Source: Lachnospiraceae bacterium
GTDB lineage: Bacteria > Bacillota > Clostridia > Lachnospirales > Lachnospiraceae
Reading direction: 5' to 3'
NCBI GenBank assembly: GCA_018384375.1
Contig: JAHAYJ010000074.1
Span: forward strand, 27,469-91,468
Length of the DNA stretch: 64,000 nucleotides
In this document: in pieces, positions 35,745 through 45,557 of the stretch
How the letters are laid out: every line of letters starts with the position of its first letter
Position numbering within the stretch: position 1 is the first letter of the stretch
Position numbers and translations under genes: made by a program
Notes under the pieces: model-generated
What the model was told of the DNA's origin: nothing
Database searches by the model: none
What the model saw: only the letters and a program-made list of their open reading frames with translations

Positions 35745-37709
35745 CTAAGCACCGAACCGTTCCACGAATTCCTCCTCCGAAATAATGGGGATTCCCAGTT
35801 CCTGTGCTTTACGATTTTTTGATGAAGTCGACCGGACGTCATTATTCACAAGGAAGTTCGTTTTGGAGGTGACACTTCCGGTCACCTTTCCGCCAGCCGC
35901 CTCCACATAAGCTTTGAATTCATCCCGGTTCTTGTAGTGATGTACATCTCCCGTAATAACAAAGGTAAGTCCCTCACACTTTCCTCCCTCTGTCACCCGG
36001 AAATTTACCTTTACTATTGTAACCTCTTTTAATAATGCTTTCAAGGATGACTTGTTCTTCTCGTCCTCATACCATTCCATCACGGAATTTGATTTTTCCG
36101 GTCCGATTCCGTCAATGTCCTCAAAGCCTTCTTTCCTTTCCAATCGATCCAGGAATCCATCAAAACCGCAAGATGCAACTATTTTCTTCCCCGCATCCAG
36201 ACCGATCATCGGAATACAGAGCGCATATAAAAAGTTCACCGGATGTACCTGCCTGCTCCTTTCAATTGCCTTCAACATATTTTCACAGGACTTTTCTCCA
36301 AAGCCTTCCATATGTCTGATGGTGTCCGCATGCTTCGCCAGCTGATAAATATCTGCGAACTCACTGATAAATCCAGCATTCATAAAGCGCAGCATAGTCT
36401 GGATCGATAATCCGTCGATATCCATACCGGATTTACTCACGAATCTGGTAAATTTCTTTACATGCTTTGCACTGCAATCCGGATTCGTACAATGAAGCGT
36501 CTTTGTCCTGCTTTTGGGACTGATTCTGATCTGTGTCCCGGCACCGCATACCGGACACTTTGAGGGAATTTCAAAGCTTCCCGAGGAATCTGTGACCGCT
36601 ATGCATTTGGGAATGATCTTATTTGCCTTTATCACCTCCAGCCCGCACCCTTCTCCGATGCCAAGCCGTTCCATTTCGCTGATATTACATAAGGAAGCCC
36701 TGGAAACCGTAGTTCCCTCAAGCTGCACCGGTTCAAAAACGGCTACCGGTGAAATAGTTGATGCTGCACAGGACCACTCAATATGATCAAGTCGTGTTTT
36801 TGCCGAAACATCCTGCCACTTAAAAGCGTACCCTGCCCTGGTTGCATGATGACCGGTAACACTGCCGGAAGCTGCATATTCGGTATCATCATAGCAGATC
36901 ACAAGGCCGTCCACCGGAATATCCATCTCTCCGGTTTCCACTCTTTCGGTCCATCTGCCAATTGCATCCGGCAGATCTTCTGCAGTAACCATTTCCCGAT
37001 CAACTACCGTAAATCCTTCCCTCTTTAGAAAATCCATCCTTTCTCCCCAGGAAATCAAATTATCTTCCAGATAGACCAACGTAAATGCATGAAAATGAAC
37101 ATGCCTCTCCTTAACCTTCTCCGGATCATCCAGACTTAAAGTCCCGGATGCCAGGTTTCTCGGGTTAGCATACTTTTCATCGTCATCCTCTATGGTATCA
37201 TTAATCAATTCGAAATCCGTATAGGATATTGTCGCTTCCCCTCTTACAACCATGTGCCCCTGATAGCCAATAGTAAGCGGAAACCCCTTAATAGAATTTT
37301 TTAAATAAGTAATATTACTCCCGACCGTGCCGTTTCCTCTTGTCAAAATCTTATTCAGTCTTCCGTTATCATAGGTAAGCACAAGCGTAAGGCCGTCCAG
37401 CTTCCAGGAAAGCCATATTTTTTTATCCTCCGCCCATTTTTGGAGTTCCGAAACCTTTTTGGTTTTAGCAAGTGACAGGGCAGGGAATTCATGTGCCTCC
37501 CTCTCTCCATTATTTTCTTCATATCCGGTATTCTGCGTGGGACTGTCAGGAAGAACATATCCCGTTTCTGCTTCAAGTGCTGACAGTTCATCAAACATGG
37601 CGTCCCATTCATAATTGGACATCAGTTCTTCCCTTCCATTGTAATAAGCATCCGATGCTTCATTCAACTTCCTTACAAGTTCTTCACATTTTCTCTTATA
37701 TTCTTCCAT
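35745..37709 (-). CDS. ligA: NAD-dependent DNA ligase
   Basis: This 654-residue ligase has the full LigA architecture: the NAD-binding Ia region (SNYEWDAMFDEL), adenylation domain with Lys103 in KLDG, OB fold, four-cysteine zinc finger (CPVC...CTNPDC), helix-hairpin-helix repeats and a C-terminal BRCT domain. The nucleophile motif continues KLDGLTL, a small departure from the more usual KxDGLA. ATG 37709 follows AAGGAG and is preferred to the upstream ATG at 37763. It is co-directional with metA. Confidence 0.94.
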   Translation of the reverse strand: MEEYKRKCEELVRKLNEASDAYYNGREELMSNYEWDAMFDELSALEAETGYVLPDSPTQNTGYEENNGEREAHEFPALSLAKTKKVSELQKWAEDKKIWLSWKLDGLTLVLTYDNGRLNKILTRGNGTVGSNITYLKNSIKGFPLTIGYQGHMVVRGEATISYTDFELINDTIEDDDEKYANPRNLASGTLSLDDPEKVKERHVHFHAFTLVYLEDNLISWGERMDFLKREGFTVVDREMVTAEDLPDAIGRWTERVETGEMDIPVDGLVICYDDTEYAASGSVTGHHATRAGYAFKWQDVSAKTRLDHIEWSCAASTISPVAVFEPVQLEGTTVSRASLCNISEMERLGIGEGCGLEVIKANKIIPKCIAVTDSSGSFEIPSKCPVCGAGTQIRISPKSRTKTLHCTNPDCSAKHVKKFTRFVSKSGMDIDGLSIQTMLRFMNAGFISEFADIYQLAKHADTIRHMEGFGEKSCENMLKAIERSRQVHPVNFLYALCIPMIGLDAGKKIVASCGFDGFLDRLERKEGFEDIDGIGPEKSNSVMEWYEDEKNKSSLKALLKEVTIVKVNFRVTEGGKCEGLTFVITGDVHHYKNRDEFKAYVEAAGGKVTGSVTSKTNFLVNNDVRSTSSKNRKAQELGIPIISEEEFVERFGA

Positions 37710-37886
37710 AATTCCGGTCTCCTTTTGCAAGTTTTCCTTCACAATGTATATTTTCTCCGTCATTCATCCAGAAAATAAAACCTGTTTTTCTTAAAAATTA
37801 CCTGTTCTTTTATATAAAAAACAACAAAATATCTGTAGAAAGGCAATTCTGTATCAAAAATCGACATTTTTCATATTCCACAACAT

Positions 37887-38648
37887 CTATTTCTGACAGA
37901 CACAAGATTTTGTAGTATCAGTTTCCGAATTCTTTTTTGCTCCACAGCAAGAATTATATAACACGTGTAATTCTTCTCCTGTAATCTGTCTGTATTGCCC
38001 CGGTTTCAGGTTTGCAAGACTGATATTTACGACTCTCACACGCTTAATTGCATTTACGACATATCCGAATTCCCTGGCCATGCGCCTGATCTGTCTATTG
38101 ACTCCTTGAGTTAATATTATCTTAAATGTAAATTTCCCAATTTTTTCTGTTTTACAGGGTTTTGTCTTAATTCCCAGCTCCGATAAATACACTCCGGACG
38201 CCATCTCTGCAAGAAATTCCTGGGTTATCTCCTTATTTACCTTAACAATATATTCCTTTTCATGCCCTGCGCTGCCGCGCATCATGGAATTGATCAGGTC
38301 TCCGTCATTGGTCAGCAGAAGAAGCCCCTCAGAATCCTTGTCCAGTCTTCCCGCATAGGTAACGCGAACAGGGAATTTCACCATGTCGGTAATCTTCTTT
38401 TCCGCAAAGCGATCCTTTTCCGTGCAGACAACTCCCAGCGGCTTATAGTAAGCCAGCACCACCTTTTCATTTTTGCCTTGAAGAGGCTTCCCATTAACCA
38501 GAATCTCATCAGCATCGCTCACCTGCATTCCGTTTTCCGCGCCTTTTCCGTTTACCTGAACCCTGCCTTCCTCAATCAGGCGGTCAGCCTCACGTCTGGA
38601 ACAGACTCCGCAGGCTGCCAGATATTTATTTAAACGTTCCTTTCCCAT
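37887..38648 (-). CDS. rluF: RNA pseudouridine synthase, RsuA/RluF family
   Basis: The protein has 253 residues. An N-terminal S4 RNA-binding domain (RLNKYLAACGVCSRREAD) is followed by the RsuA-type catalytic domain, with the nucleophilic aspartate in GRLDKDSEGLLLLT. The segment with HEKEYIVKV resembles RluF more than RluB, so a 23S rRNA target is likely, but the exact uridine is not proved. The ATG overlaps the hflX stop by one base (TAATG), so translation is coupled. Confidence 0.85.
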   Translation of the reverse strand: MGKERLNKYLAACGVCSRREADRLIEEGRVQVNGKGAENGMQVSDADEILVNGKPLQGKNEKVVLAYYKPLGVVCTEKDRFAEKKITDMVKFPVRVTYAGRLDKDSEGLLLLTNDGDLINSMMRGSAGHEKEYIVKVNKEITQEFLAEMASGVYLSELGIKTKPCKTEKIGKFTFKIILTQGVNRQIRRMAREFGYVVNAIKRVRVVNISLANLKPGQYRQITGEELHVLYNSCCGAKKNSETDTTKSCVCQK

Positions 38649-39955
38649 TACCTTTCTTCCTCAACAAGATATTGACTGTACTTTTCCCTATCTGCCATAT
38701 GGCATCTGACACAAAGTCTTGTTCCATTTTCTCCATACTTAACGGATAATACATGTGCTTCTTCCATAAAATAAGAAGCAATACCACCCTTTTCATAGGG
38801 AATGAGCAGATTAATTTCAACAAAATCAGCATAAATCCGATCCAGGATCACTTTTACCAGGAGTTCCATTGAACCGGTCTCCTTCGCCGAAATATAAATT
38901 CTATCCTCACTGTTGACTCTGGGATAAGCAATTTTATTCTGCGCTTTATCCGCTTTGTTAAAGACAATCAGCATAGGGATATCTCCTGCCCCCAGCTCTT
39001 TCAACGTTTCCTGTGTGGTTGCCATCTGTTCACGATAATGTGCGTCCGAGCAGTCAACCACCTGTAAAAGCAAATCGGCATCCTTTATCTCCTCCAAGGT
39101 AGAGCGGAATGCCTTTACCAGTCCATGAGGAAGTTTATGAATAAAGCCAACCGTATCTGAAAGCAGGAAATCCCTGTTATTTCCGGTGTCAATCCTGCGT
39201 ACCGTAGTATCCAGGGTTGCAAAAAGCATATCCTTCTCAAGAACCTTCTTTTCCTCATCCTGCACGAATCTGTCGATCATGGCGTTCATAATCGTTGATT
39301 TACCGGCATTGGTATATCCCACCAACGCAACCAGCGGCAATCTGGAATTCTGTCGCTTTTTTCTCTGCACCTCACGTTCCCCGGAAATCTCTTTCAATTC
39401 CCGGTTAAGCTCAGAAATCCGATGTTCTATTCTCCTTCTGTCAAGCTCCAGCTTTTTTTCTCCGGCGCCACGACTGCTCATACTTCCGCTCGTGCCACCC
39501 TGTCTGGTCAAGGCTTCATGCATCCCTACCAGCCTGGGAAGAAGATATTGCAGCTTTGCCGATTCCACCTGGAGCTTCGCTTCTCTGGTTCTCGCCCTTT
39601 TCTCAAAAATATCCAATATCAAGGAAGTTCGATCCATTACAGGCTTATTAATCTCTTCCTGAAGATTCCGAAGCTGGGACGGTGTCAACGTGTCATTAAA
39701 AATAATAAGTCCGGCATCCAGCATCTGTGCTGCTTCCTTCAGTTCCTGCACCTTTCCGGTTCCCATATAGAGCCCTTTATTGATAAAATCCATGTTTTGC
39801 GTTATCATTCCCACAGGCTCCATATAGCATGCCCTGGCAAGGCCAGCCAGCTCTTCCATAGAACGTTCTAGCTCATCCGGATCATCTTCACAGTCTACTC
39901 CTGCCAGAAGCACACGCTCTAAGGTTTCGGGATCTCTTCTATTTTTTAGTTCCAT
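38648..39955 (-). CDS. hflX: GTPase HflX
   Basis: HflX, 435 residues, is a ribosome-splitting GTPase. The N-terminal HflX domain and a basic coiled coil (ELNRELKEISGEREVQRKKR) precede the G domain, which has G1 GYTNAGKST, G3 DTVGF and G4 NKAD. Length is typical. It overlaps the aroA stop by 17 bases and is coupled to rluF, forming aroA-hflX-rluF. AAAAGGAGATAT precedes the ATG. Confidence 0.95.
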   Translation of the reverse strand: MELKNRRDPETLERVLLAGVDCEDDPDELERSMEELAGLARACYMEPVGMITQNMDFINKGLYMGTGKVQELKEAAQMLDAGLIIFNDTLTPSQLRNLQEEINKPVMDRTSLILDIFEKRARTREAKLQVESAKLQYLLPRLVGMHEALTRQGGTSGSMSSRGAGEKKLELDRRRIEHRISELNRELKEISGEREVQRKKRQNSRLPLVALVGYTNAGKSTIMNAMIDRFVQDEEKKVLEKDMLFATLDTTVRRIDTGNNRDFLLSDTVGFIHKLPHGLVKAFRSTLEEIKDADLLLQVVDCSDAHYREQMATTQETLKELGAGDIPMLIVFNKADKAQNKIAYPRVNSEDRIYISAKETGSMELLVKVILDRIYADFVEINLLIPYEKGGIASYFMEEAHVLSVKYGENGTRLCVRCHMADREKYSQYLVEEER

Positions 39956-41255
39956 ATATCTCCTTTTCCTCTGTCAAATCATCAATCAGTTCAAAGAAAT
40001 TTTCAAAGGTTTTCCGGCAACATTCCGGATTCTTAATCGTAATTTTGCCTGTTTTCAGACCAATCAAAGTAAAGGCCATTGCCATGCGATGATCCTCGTA
40101 GGTTTCTACCTCAGCTTCCTTGATTCTTCCCGGATAGATCCTGATGCCATCCTCCCCGGGTACTTCCTCACATCTGATCCCCATCCTTCCAAGCTCTGTG
40201 AGAATAGCATTGATTCGGTCAGACTCCTGATAACGGATATGACCGATATTCCGGATCAAGGTAGGACTCTGAGCAAAAGGAGCCAGCACAGCCATGGTCA
40301 TGGTCTGATCGGAAAAGTCCTTCATGGAAAGTGTCATTCCCGGATATTCTAAGAGTTCATGACCGGATAGCTTTACGCCGGCACTTTCATCCGTCAAAGC
40401 ACAGCCCATTTCTTCCAACACTCTTAAAAACTTAATATCTCCCTGAAGGGAATCCATATGCACATTCTTAACAAGAACATCTGCCTTAAGCAGCGGCGCC
40501 ATTGCATAAAAATAACATGCCCCGGAGACATCAGGTTCAACCTGATACTCTTTGCGTCCGAAACCGTTATTCGGCAAAACCTTACAACTGTTTCCCTTCC
40601 GGTCGGCATGAATCCCAAACTGATTCATCATCGCAAGCGTCATTTTAATGTAGGAACCCTCCACTCTATCGCCCACCATGGTTACGGTAAGGCCTTCTTC
40701 AAGCAGTACACCCGACATCAGAAGAGCACTGGCAAACTGACTGCTGATTCCGGTATCAACCGCAACCTCCTTAATGGAAGGTCTTGCGGATTTCATCAGA
40801 AAAGGGAAATGTCCCTCCTCCCCCTGAAAGGTAAACTCCACACCGGTATCCGAAAGCAGACTGAGTAATGGCTGCATAGGGCGCTTACACATCTGTGGTG
40901 AAGCATTTAGCTGATATTCTCCCCCCGCAAATGCCAGCATAACCGTCAAAAAACGTGCAGCAGTTCCGGCACTCCTCACATCAATTGTTGCCTTGCGATA
41001 CGGGATTTTACCGCCGGTGCCTTGGATCGTCACATCCTTTGTTATTTCATCTGCCTCCACCTGAAAGCCAAGCTTACAGAGACTGTCAAGAAAAGCTCTG
41101 GAATCATCGCTGAACAATACACCATGTAATGTGCATTTTTGAGAAGATATAGCCGCCAATAATAACGCCCGATTGGTAATACTCTTAGAACCGGGTACCT
41201 GCACCTTTATCTCTCTTCCTGCATCCATTTCCTTTACTTTGTAAAAATTTCTCAT
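39939..41255 (-). CDS. aroA: 3-phosphoshikimate 1-carboxyvinyltransferase (EPSP synthase)
   Basis: This 438-residue enzyme joins shikimate 3-phosphate and phosphoenolpyruvate in the shikimate pathway. Signatures are PGSKSITNRALLLAA at the N-terminus, RSAGTAARFL for shikimate binding, and YEDHRMAMA near the C-terminus. It starts the aroA-hflX-rluF run, and no other aro gene is near. TAAATGGAGATTT precedes the ATG. Confidence 0.96.
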   Translation of the reverse strand: MRNFYKVKEMDAGREIKVQVPGSKSITNRALLLAAISSQKCTLHGVLFSDDSRAFLDSLCKLGFQVEADEITKDVTIQGTGGKIPYRKATIDVRSAGTAARFLTVMLAFAGGEYQLNASPQMCKRPMQPLLSLLSDTGVEFTFQGEEGHFPFLMKSARPSIKEVAVDTGISSQFASALLMSGVLLEEGLTVTMVGDRVEGSYIKMTLAMMNQFGIHADRKGNSCKVLPNNGFGRKEYQVEPDVSGACYFYAMAPLLKADVLVKNVHMDSLQGDIKFLRVLEEMGCALTDESAGVKLSGHELLEYPGMTLSMKDFSDQTMTMAVLAPFAQSPTLIRNIGHIRYQESDRINAILTELGRMGIRCEEVPGEDGIRIYPGRIKEAEVETYEDHRMAMAFTLIGLKTGKITIKNPECCRKTFENFFELIDDLTEEKEIYGTKK

Positions 41256-41292
41256 TATTAAATCTCCATTTAATTTTTATATCATTAGAAAT

Positions 41293-41326
41293 AAAAAGCT
41301 GCTACTTAATACTATAGCAACTTTTT
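41293..41326 (-). terminator. Terminator of the GntR/ABC operon
   Basis: A 12-base stem with one G-T wobble (AAAAAGTTGCTA / TAGCAGCTTTTT, minus strand) has a 10-base loop and ends in CTTTTTAT. It lies 8 bases past the permease stop. Confidence 0.75.
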
Positions 41327-41333
41327 GCTCTTC

Positions 41334-41987
41334 TTACCACTCTCTTTTCTTCACTATTTTTAGGGAAATCCGATAGGAAAGGAAAACAGCAACAGCATCT
41401 ATCACCGTACAGATACCCAAAAGTGTAAGCACAGCTGCAAACGCAGGAATTCCAGCCCGCATTACCGATTCAGAAACCATTTCCAGTTTCAATGCACTGG
41501 CACCGCCAATCACAACCAAAGCCATAACCATTGTCACTAAAATATAAATATATCTTGCTTTCTCAATTCCATATTTAAAGATGATCGGAAAGGTAATTGA
41601 ATAAGAAAGGAGAAAAAAGGTTGTCATCACCAAAATCATCACCAATTCCTCTTTCCCATCACTTAAATGCATTGCTGCTGCACCACCAACGATCAGACAG
41701 GTGAACAAGCTTCCCACTCCTATAAACAATACCAGGGCTATATATTTCTCTATTAGCAACGTCCTTCTACTAACAGGCATCGTTAAAGCATACCGGTTAA
41801 AATGTGCATTTTCATCTATTGACAGGGTTGAAAGTATTAGCATACCGCCAAGCAGAATCGTATACATCGTCAAAAACGAGATTGATTTTGTCACCGCCGA
41901 CCATACTGCCATAAATAAGAACACAATTCCATACTGCTTCCCATAACCTGCAATGGTATATAGATCTTTTATTAATAAACCCTTCAT
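41334..41987 (-). CDS. ABC-2 type membrane subunit
   Basis: This 217-residue permease has six membrane segments, similar to the ABC-2 membrane proteins found beside YtrA-type regulators. It should form an exporter with the ATPase encoded just upstream. ATG 41987 follows AAAGGTGG by 8 bases and is preferred to the GTG at 41999. The substrate cannot be read from the sequence. Related systems respond to cell-wall antibiotics or lantibiotics. Confidence 0.85.
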   Translation of the reverse strand: MKGLLIKDLYTIAGYGKQYGIVFLFMAVWSAVTKSISFLTMYTILLGGMLILSTLSIDENAHFNRYALTMPVSRRTLLIEKYIALVLFIGVGSLFTCLIVGGAAAMHLSDGKEELVMILVMTTFFLLSYSITFPIIFKYGIEKARYIYILVTMVMALVVIGGASALKLEMVSESVMRAGIPAFAAVLTLLGICTVIDAVAVFLSYRISLKIVKKREW

Positions 41988-42006
41988 CTTCAATTCCACC
42001 TTTCTT

Positions 42007-42909
42007 CTATAACCTGTCTGACTTTACCGTATATAGCATAATATCTTCAATACCAACCCTGTCAATTACAGGTGTTATTTCTCCTCTTTTTGCAGCAGTT
42101 TCCATGAAACCGCCCTTCTGTAAGATTTCCTTATCCCTGACAAGAACAATCGCTTCATACGAATTATCCTCACGATAGACAATGATGTTATCGGGGATTC
42201 TCGCGGCCTGATCTCCCGTGCATTTTACCAATGCATAATTGTAGATCAAATCGTCCTTATTCTCCATGAAAAGCAGCTTCCCTTTATGGATAAAGATAAT
42301 ATAGTCCGCAATCTTTTCAATATCCGATGTGATATGGGAGGACAAGAAGATGGTGTTCCCGGCATTCTCAACAAATTCTCTGAAAATATCAAGAATCTCA
42401 TTTCTGACTACCGGATCAAGACCGCTTGTGGCTTCGTCCAATATCAGGAGTCTGCTGTCATGAGACAGTGCTACTGCAATACAAAGCTTCATTTTCATCC
42501 CCTTTGAGAGTTCTTTCACCTTCTTTTCCAGCGGCAATTCAAATTTCATCAAATAATCGGCAAATTTCTGTTCATCCCAGGTCTGATACATATTTTTCAT
42601 AACATTTGCTATCATCTTGATCTTTAATTCCGGCGGGAAGTTACATTCGTCAAACACTACACCGATCTGTTCCTTCCAGTTTTCATCATCCTTTTCATTA
42701 TCGATCCGATGTCCCAGAACTTGAATTTCTCCTTCCCGATCAGGAAGCAATCCCAGAATTGCTTTGATCGTAGTGCTTTTTCCTGCCCCATTTTCTCCGA
42801 TAAATCCCACAACAGAGCCCGTAGGGACCTGAAAGCTTACATCATCCAGCCGAAAGCCACTATATACTTTTGTAAGATTCTTTACCTCAATTGCATTTTC
42901 TACATTCAT
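42007..42909 (-). CDS. ABC transporter ATP-binding protein
   Basis: This 300-residue ATPase has Walker A GENGAGKST, signature ELSKGMKMKL, Walker B LLILDEATSGLDP and the switch histidine in LSSHI. A C-terminal extension of about 80 residues is typical of bacteriocin/YtrB-type ATPases. It lies between gntR and the permease gene in one operon. Confidence 0.93.
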   Translation of the reverse strand: MNVENAIEVKNLTKVYSGFRLDDVSFQVPTGSVVGFIGENGAGKSTTIKAILGLLPDREGEIQVLGHRIDNEKDDENWKEQIGVVFDECNFPPELKIKMIANVMKNMYQTWDEQKFADYLMKFELPLEKKVKELSKGMKMKLCIAVALSHDSRLLILDEATSGLDPVVRNEILDIFREFVENAGNTIFLSSHITSDIEKIADYIIFIHKGKLLFMENKDDLIYNYALVKCTGDQAARIPDNIIVYREDNSYEAIVLVRDKEILQKGGFMETAAKRGEITPVIDRVGIEDIMLYTVKSDRL

Positions 42910-42933
42910 ATTCTTCTCCGTTCCAATCCTTCC

Positions 42934-43305
42934 TTACTCCGAATAATAGATATTCAAAATTTCAACTACTTCTTCCTGACTAATTCCACTCTGCGACGCC
43001 AGATCTACTGCTTTTGAAAGCAATTCCTCAATTTCCTTCAATTTCTCTTCCCGGACAAGTCTCACATCTGCTGCTTTCACAAAGCTTCCTTTCCCTACAA
43101 CGGTAGAAATGAACCCGTCACGTTCCAGGTCTTCGTATGCCCGCTTAGTCGTAATCACGCTGATGCGCAGTTCCTTCGCCAGAGTTCTCATAGATGGTAA
43201 AGGCATCCCTTCCTTCAATTGTCCGCTCATTATCAAATTCTTCATTTGTGTAGTGATCTGTTCATAAATTGGCTTATCGCTGGAATTGCTGATAATAATA
43301 TCCAT
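42934..43305 (-). CDS. GntR-family transcriptional regulator, YtrA type
   Basis: This 123-residue regulator has a winged helix-turn-helix (PIYEQITTQMKNLI, then PSMRTLAKELRISVITTKRA) and a short C-terminal dimerisation helix of about 45 residues. That is the YtrA subfamily layout. ATG 43305 with GAGGTGG is preferred over the ORF edge at 43332. As the first gene of the ABC operon it should autoregulate through the palindrome at 43362-43382. Confidence 0.92.
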   Translation of the reverse strand: MDIIISNSSDKPIYEQITTQMKNLIMSGQLKEGMPLPSMRTLAKELRISVITTKRAYEDLERDGFISTVVGKGSFVKAADVRLVREEKLKEIEELLSKAVDLASQSGISQEEVVEILNIYYSE

Positions 43306-43361
43306 CTTCCACCTCACATCCTTAATTACCAACTGATTTTAGTTTATCTCGCCTCACATAT

Positions 43362-43392
43362 TGTATATATCATATATGTACATTAGTGTCAA
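43362..43392 (-). promoter_or_regulatory. Promoter and palindromic operator of the GntR/ABC operon
   Basis: On the minus strand a consensus TTGACA (43387-43392) is followed 17 bases later by TATATA (43364-43369). A near-perfect 21-base palindrome (TGTACATAT...ATATATACA, 43362-43382) covers the spacer and -10, which is where a GntR repressor would block polymerase. Confidence 0.7.
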
Positions 43393-43417
43393 TATATATT
43401 TTAAAAATGTAAAAGTA

Positions 43418-43442
43418 AAGACTGCCTGTTACCAGCAGTCTT
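43418..43442 (-). terminator. Terminator of the MATE/HAD operon
   Basis: The 8-base stem AAGACTGC / GCAGTCTT with a 9-base loop is followed on the minus strand by TACTTTTAC. It lies just past the stop of the HAD phosphatase gene. Confidence 0.75.
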
Positions 43443-43454
43443 ATCTGTTACTAT

Positions 43455-44114
43455 TTAAAGGTATAAAAGTTCAAGTATCTCCATAGGCTCCTTCACAAAC
43501 ACCCTGCCTCCGGCCTCTTCCTGCTCCTGCCTTGTTCGAAAACCCCATTCCACCACGATACAATCCATACCGGTATTGGCAGCTGTTGCAATATCCACCT
43601 CTGAATCTCCCACATAAACAGCTCTTTCACGAGAAATGCCAAGCTCTTTCAGCGCTGTCAGCACCGTATCCGGAGCCGGTTTCTTGCGAATCCCTTCCCT
43701 TTCTCCGATTGCAACCGTCAGGTACTCTTTAAAATACTGCTCTTTTAATTGTTGTACGCCCTCATAATACTTGTTTGATACAATTGCCAGTCCAAAGTCC
43801 TCTTCCTTTAAAGTCTTCAGCAATGCCGTGATTCCCGGATAAAGCCCTGTCTTGTCATTACAGTGAACACTATAATATTCTCGAAACAACCGGAAGGCTT
43901 CTTCAAAATCGGGATTCTCCTTCCCGTCAGGTACTGCGCGCTCCATCAGACGCTGCACACCATTTCCGACGAAATGTCTGATCTCTTCATAGGACCTCTC
44001 CGGCATCCCCAGACTTTTTAAGGCAAAATTAACACTGTCCTTTAGATCCTCCAGGGTATTCAACAATGTTCCATCCAAATCAAAAATGACCGCCTCATAT
44101 TTTTTCAGCCTCAT
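43455..44114 (-). CDS. HAD-family hydrolase, phosphoglycolate phosphatase-like
   Basis: This 219-residue HAD subfamily IA phosphatase has motif I FDLDGTLLNT, motif II around VSNKY, motif III lysine in KKPAPDT and motif IV GDSEVDIATA. The helical cap suits a small phosphorylated substrate such as phosphoglycolate or pyrophosphate-type compounds, but specificity cannot be assigned. It follows the MATE gene by 15 bases. Confidence 0.88.
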   Translation of the reverse strand: MRLKKYEAVIFDLDGTLLNTLEDLKDSVNFALKSLGMPERSYEEIRHFVGNGVQRLMERAVPDGKENPDFEEAFRLFREYYSVHCNDKTGLYPGITALLKTLKEEDFGLAIVSNKYYEGVQQLKEQYFKEYLTVAIGEREGIRKKPAPDTVLTALKELGISRERAVYVGDSEVDIATAANTGMDCIVVEWGFRTRQEQEEAGGRVFVKEPMEILELLYL

Positions 44115-44129
44115 ATTTTCTCCTCACTC

Positions 44130-45485
44130 TCATTTTCCCAATCTTTTTCGCACAATAATAAAGCAGATCACATGGACAAGCGCTGTAAGCGTCCATGATA
44201 CCGGGTAGGACAGATAAAGTGTATGCAGTGTCCTTTCCCATTGAAACACCGTGCAAATCCACACCACACGGAACACACAGGCACCCATAAGGGATACAAT
44301 CATAGGCATCACCGCATATCCCAGTCCCCGGATACTTCCGACCATAACATCCATAATGCCGCACAGACAGTAGGTAGTACAGATTACCGCCATCCTTTGC
44401 AAACCATAGGTAATGACCTCCTGATCAGAAGAATAAAGTCCCAGGATCTGCTCACCGAAAAGAACTGCTCCATTTCCCATCACAAGACCGATTGCCGTCA
44501 CAAAAAGTAAACATTCTATTAAAATCTTATTAATTCGCTCATATCTCCTGCCCCCCAGATTCTGACTGGTAAAGCTCACTGCGGTTTGATGTACGGAATT
44601 CATGGCAGTGTATACAAAGCCCTCCACATTTGCGCCCGCCGTGTTTCCCGCCATTGCGATTGCGCCGAAGGAGTTAACGGATGATTGAATCAATACATTG
44701 GAAATGGAAAAAAGTGACCCCTGAATTCCCGCCGGCAGACCAATTGCTGCAATTTTCCTGAATTTGTCCCAATTGATTCGAAGCTTACTAGGCTGCAAGC
44801 GAAAACAGCCTTCACTTTGCAGCAGACATCTTAAAATCAATGCTGTGGAAACGCATTGCGCAAGTACCGTTGCCAATGCCACACCGGCAACGCCCATATG
44901 AAATCCAATTACAAACCATAAGTTCAGGCATACATTGACACCCCCCGCAATGATCAAATAAAATAACGGTCGTCTCGTATCACCGATTGCTCTTAAAACT
45001 GCACTTCCGAAATTAAACAAAAGCATGACCGGCATCCCCAAAAAATAAATCCGCATATAAAGGACAGAATGCTCTATCACATTTTCGGGTGTTTCCATCA
45101 AAAGAAGTAACGGTCTTGCAAGCACAATTCCGATAATGGCAAGAAAGATACCTCCCAGCAAGCTGATCATAACAGAGGTATGAACCGTTTGACTGACCTC
45201 ATCCTGCGCCTTTGCTCCATAATATCTTGCCACAAGTACATTTGCCCCCACAGATAAGCCAATAAACAAATTTACCAGAAGATTGGTGAGCGCTCCTGTG
45301 GATCCCACCGCAGCAAGCGCTTCATTTCCCGCAAATCTTCCCACAACGATAACATCAGCTGCGTTAAACAGCAGCTGTAAAATACCGGACAGCATCAGCG
45401 GCAATGTAAAAATCAGTATTTTCCCAAAGAGTGGTCCATTGCACATATCAATTTCATAACTTTTTCTATTCTTTTTTTCTATCAT
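44130..45485 (-). CDS. MATE-family efflux transporter
   Basis: This 451-residue, 12-segment exporter of the MATE family is probably a Na+ or H+ antiporter for drugs or metabolites. The family's early segment (GPLFGKILIFTLPLMLSGIL) and NAADVIVVGRFAG are visible. ATG 45485 follows GGAGAGAGAACC and is preferred over the ORF edge at 45545. It is divergent from the amidase gene at 45558. Confidence 0.93.
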   Translation of the reverse strand: MIEKKNRKSYEIDMCNGPLFGKILIFTLPLMLSGILQLLFNAADVIVVGRFAGNEALAAVGSTGALTNLLVNLFIGLSVGANVLVARYYGAKAQDEVSQTVHTSVMISLLGGIFLAIIGIVLARPLLLLMETPENVIEHSVLYMRIYFLGMPVMLLFNFGSAVLRAIGDTRRPLFYLIIAGGVNVCLNLWFVIGFHMGVAGVALATVLAQCVSTALILRCLLQSEGCFRLQPSKLRINWDKFRKIAAIGLPAGIQGSLFSISNVLIQSSVNSFGAIAMAGNTAGANVEGFVYTAMNSVHQTAVSFTSQNLGGRRYERINKILIECLLFVTAIGLVMGNGAVLFGEQILGLYSSDQEVITYGLQRMAVICTTYCLCGIMDVMVGSIRGLGYAVMPMIVSLMGACVFRVVWICTVFQWERTLHTLYLSYPVSWTLTALVHVICFIIVRKRLGK

Positions 45486-45557
45486 GGTTCTCTCTCCACG
45501 CACCTCATTCGTTTTCGAACATAAAATAAGAAAAGACCGTTTCACAGGAGGTTCCTT

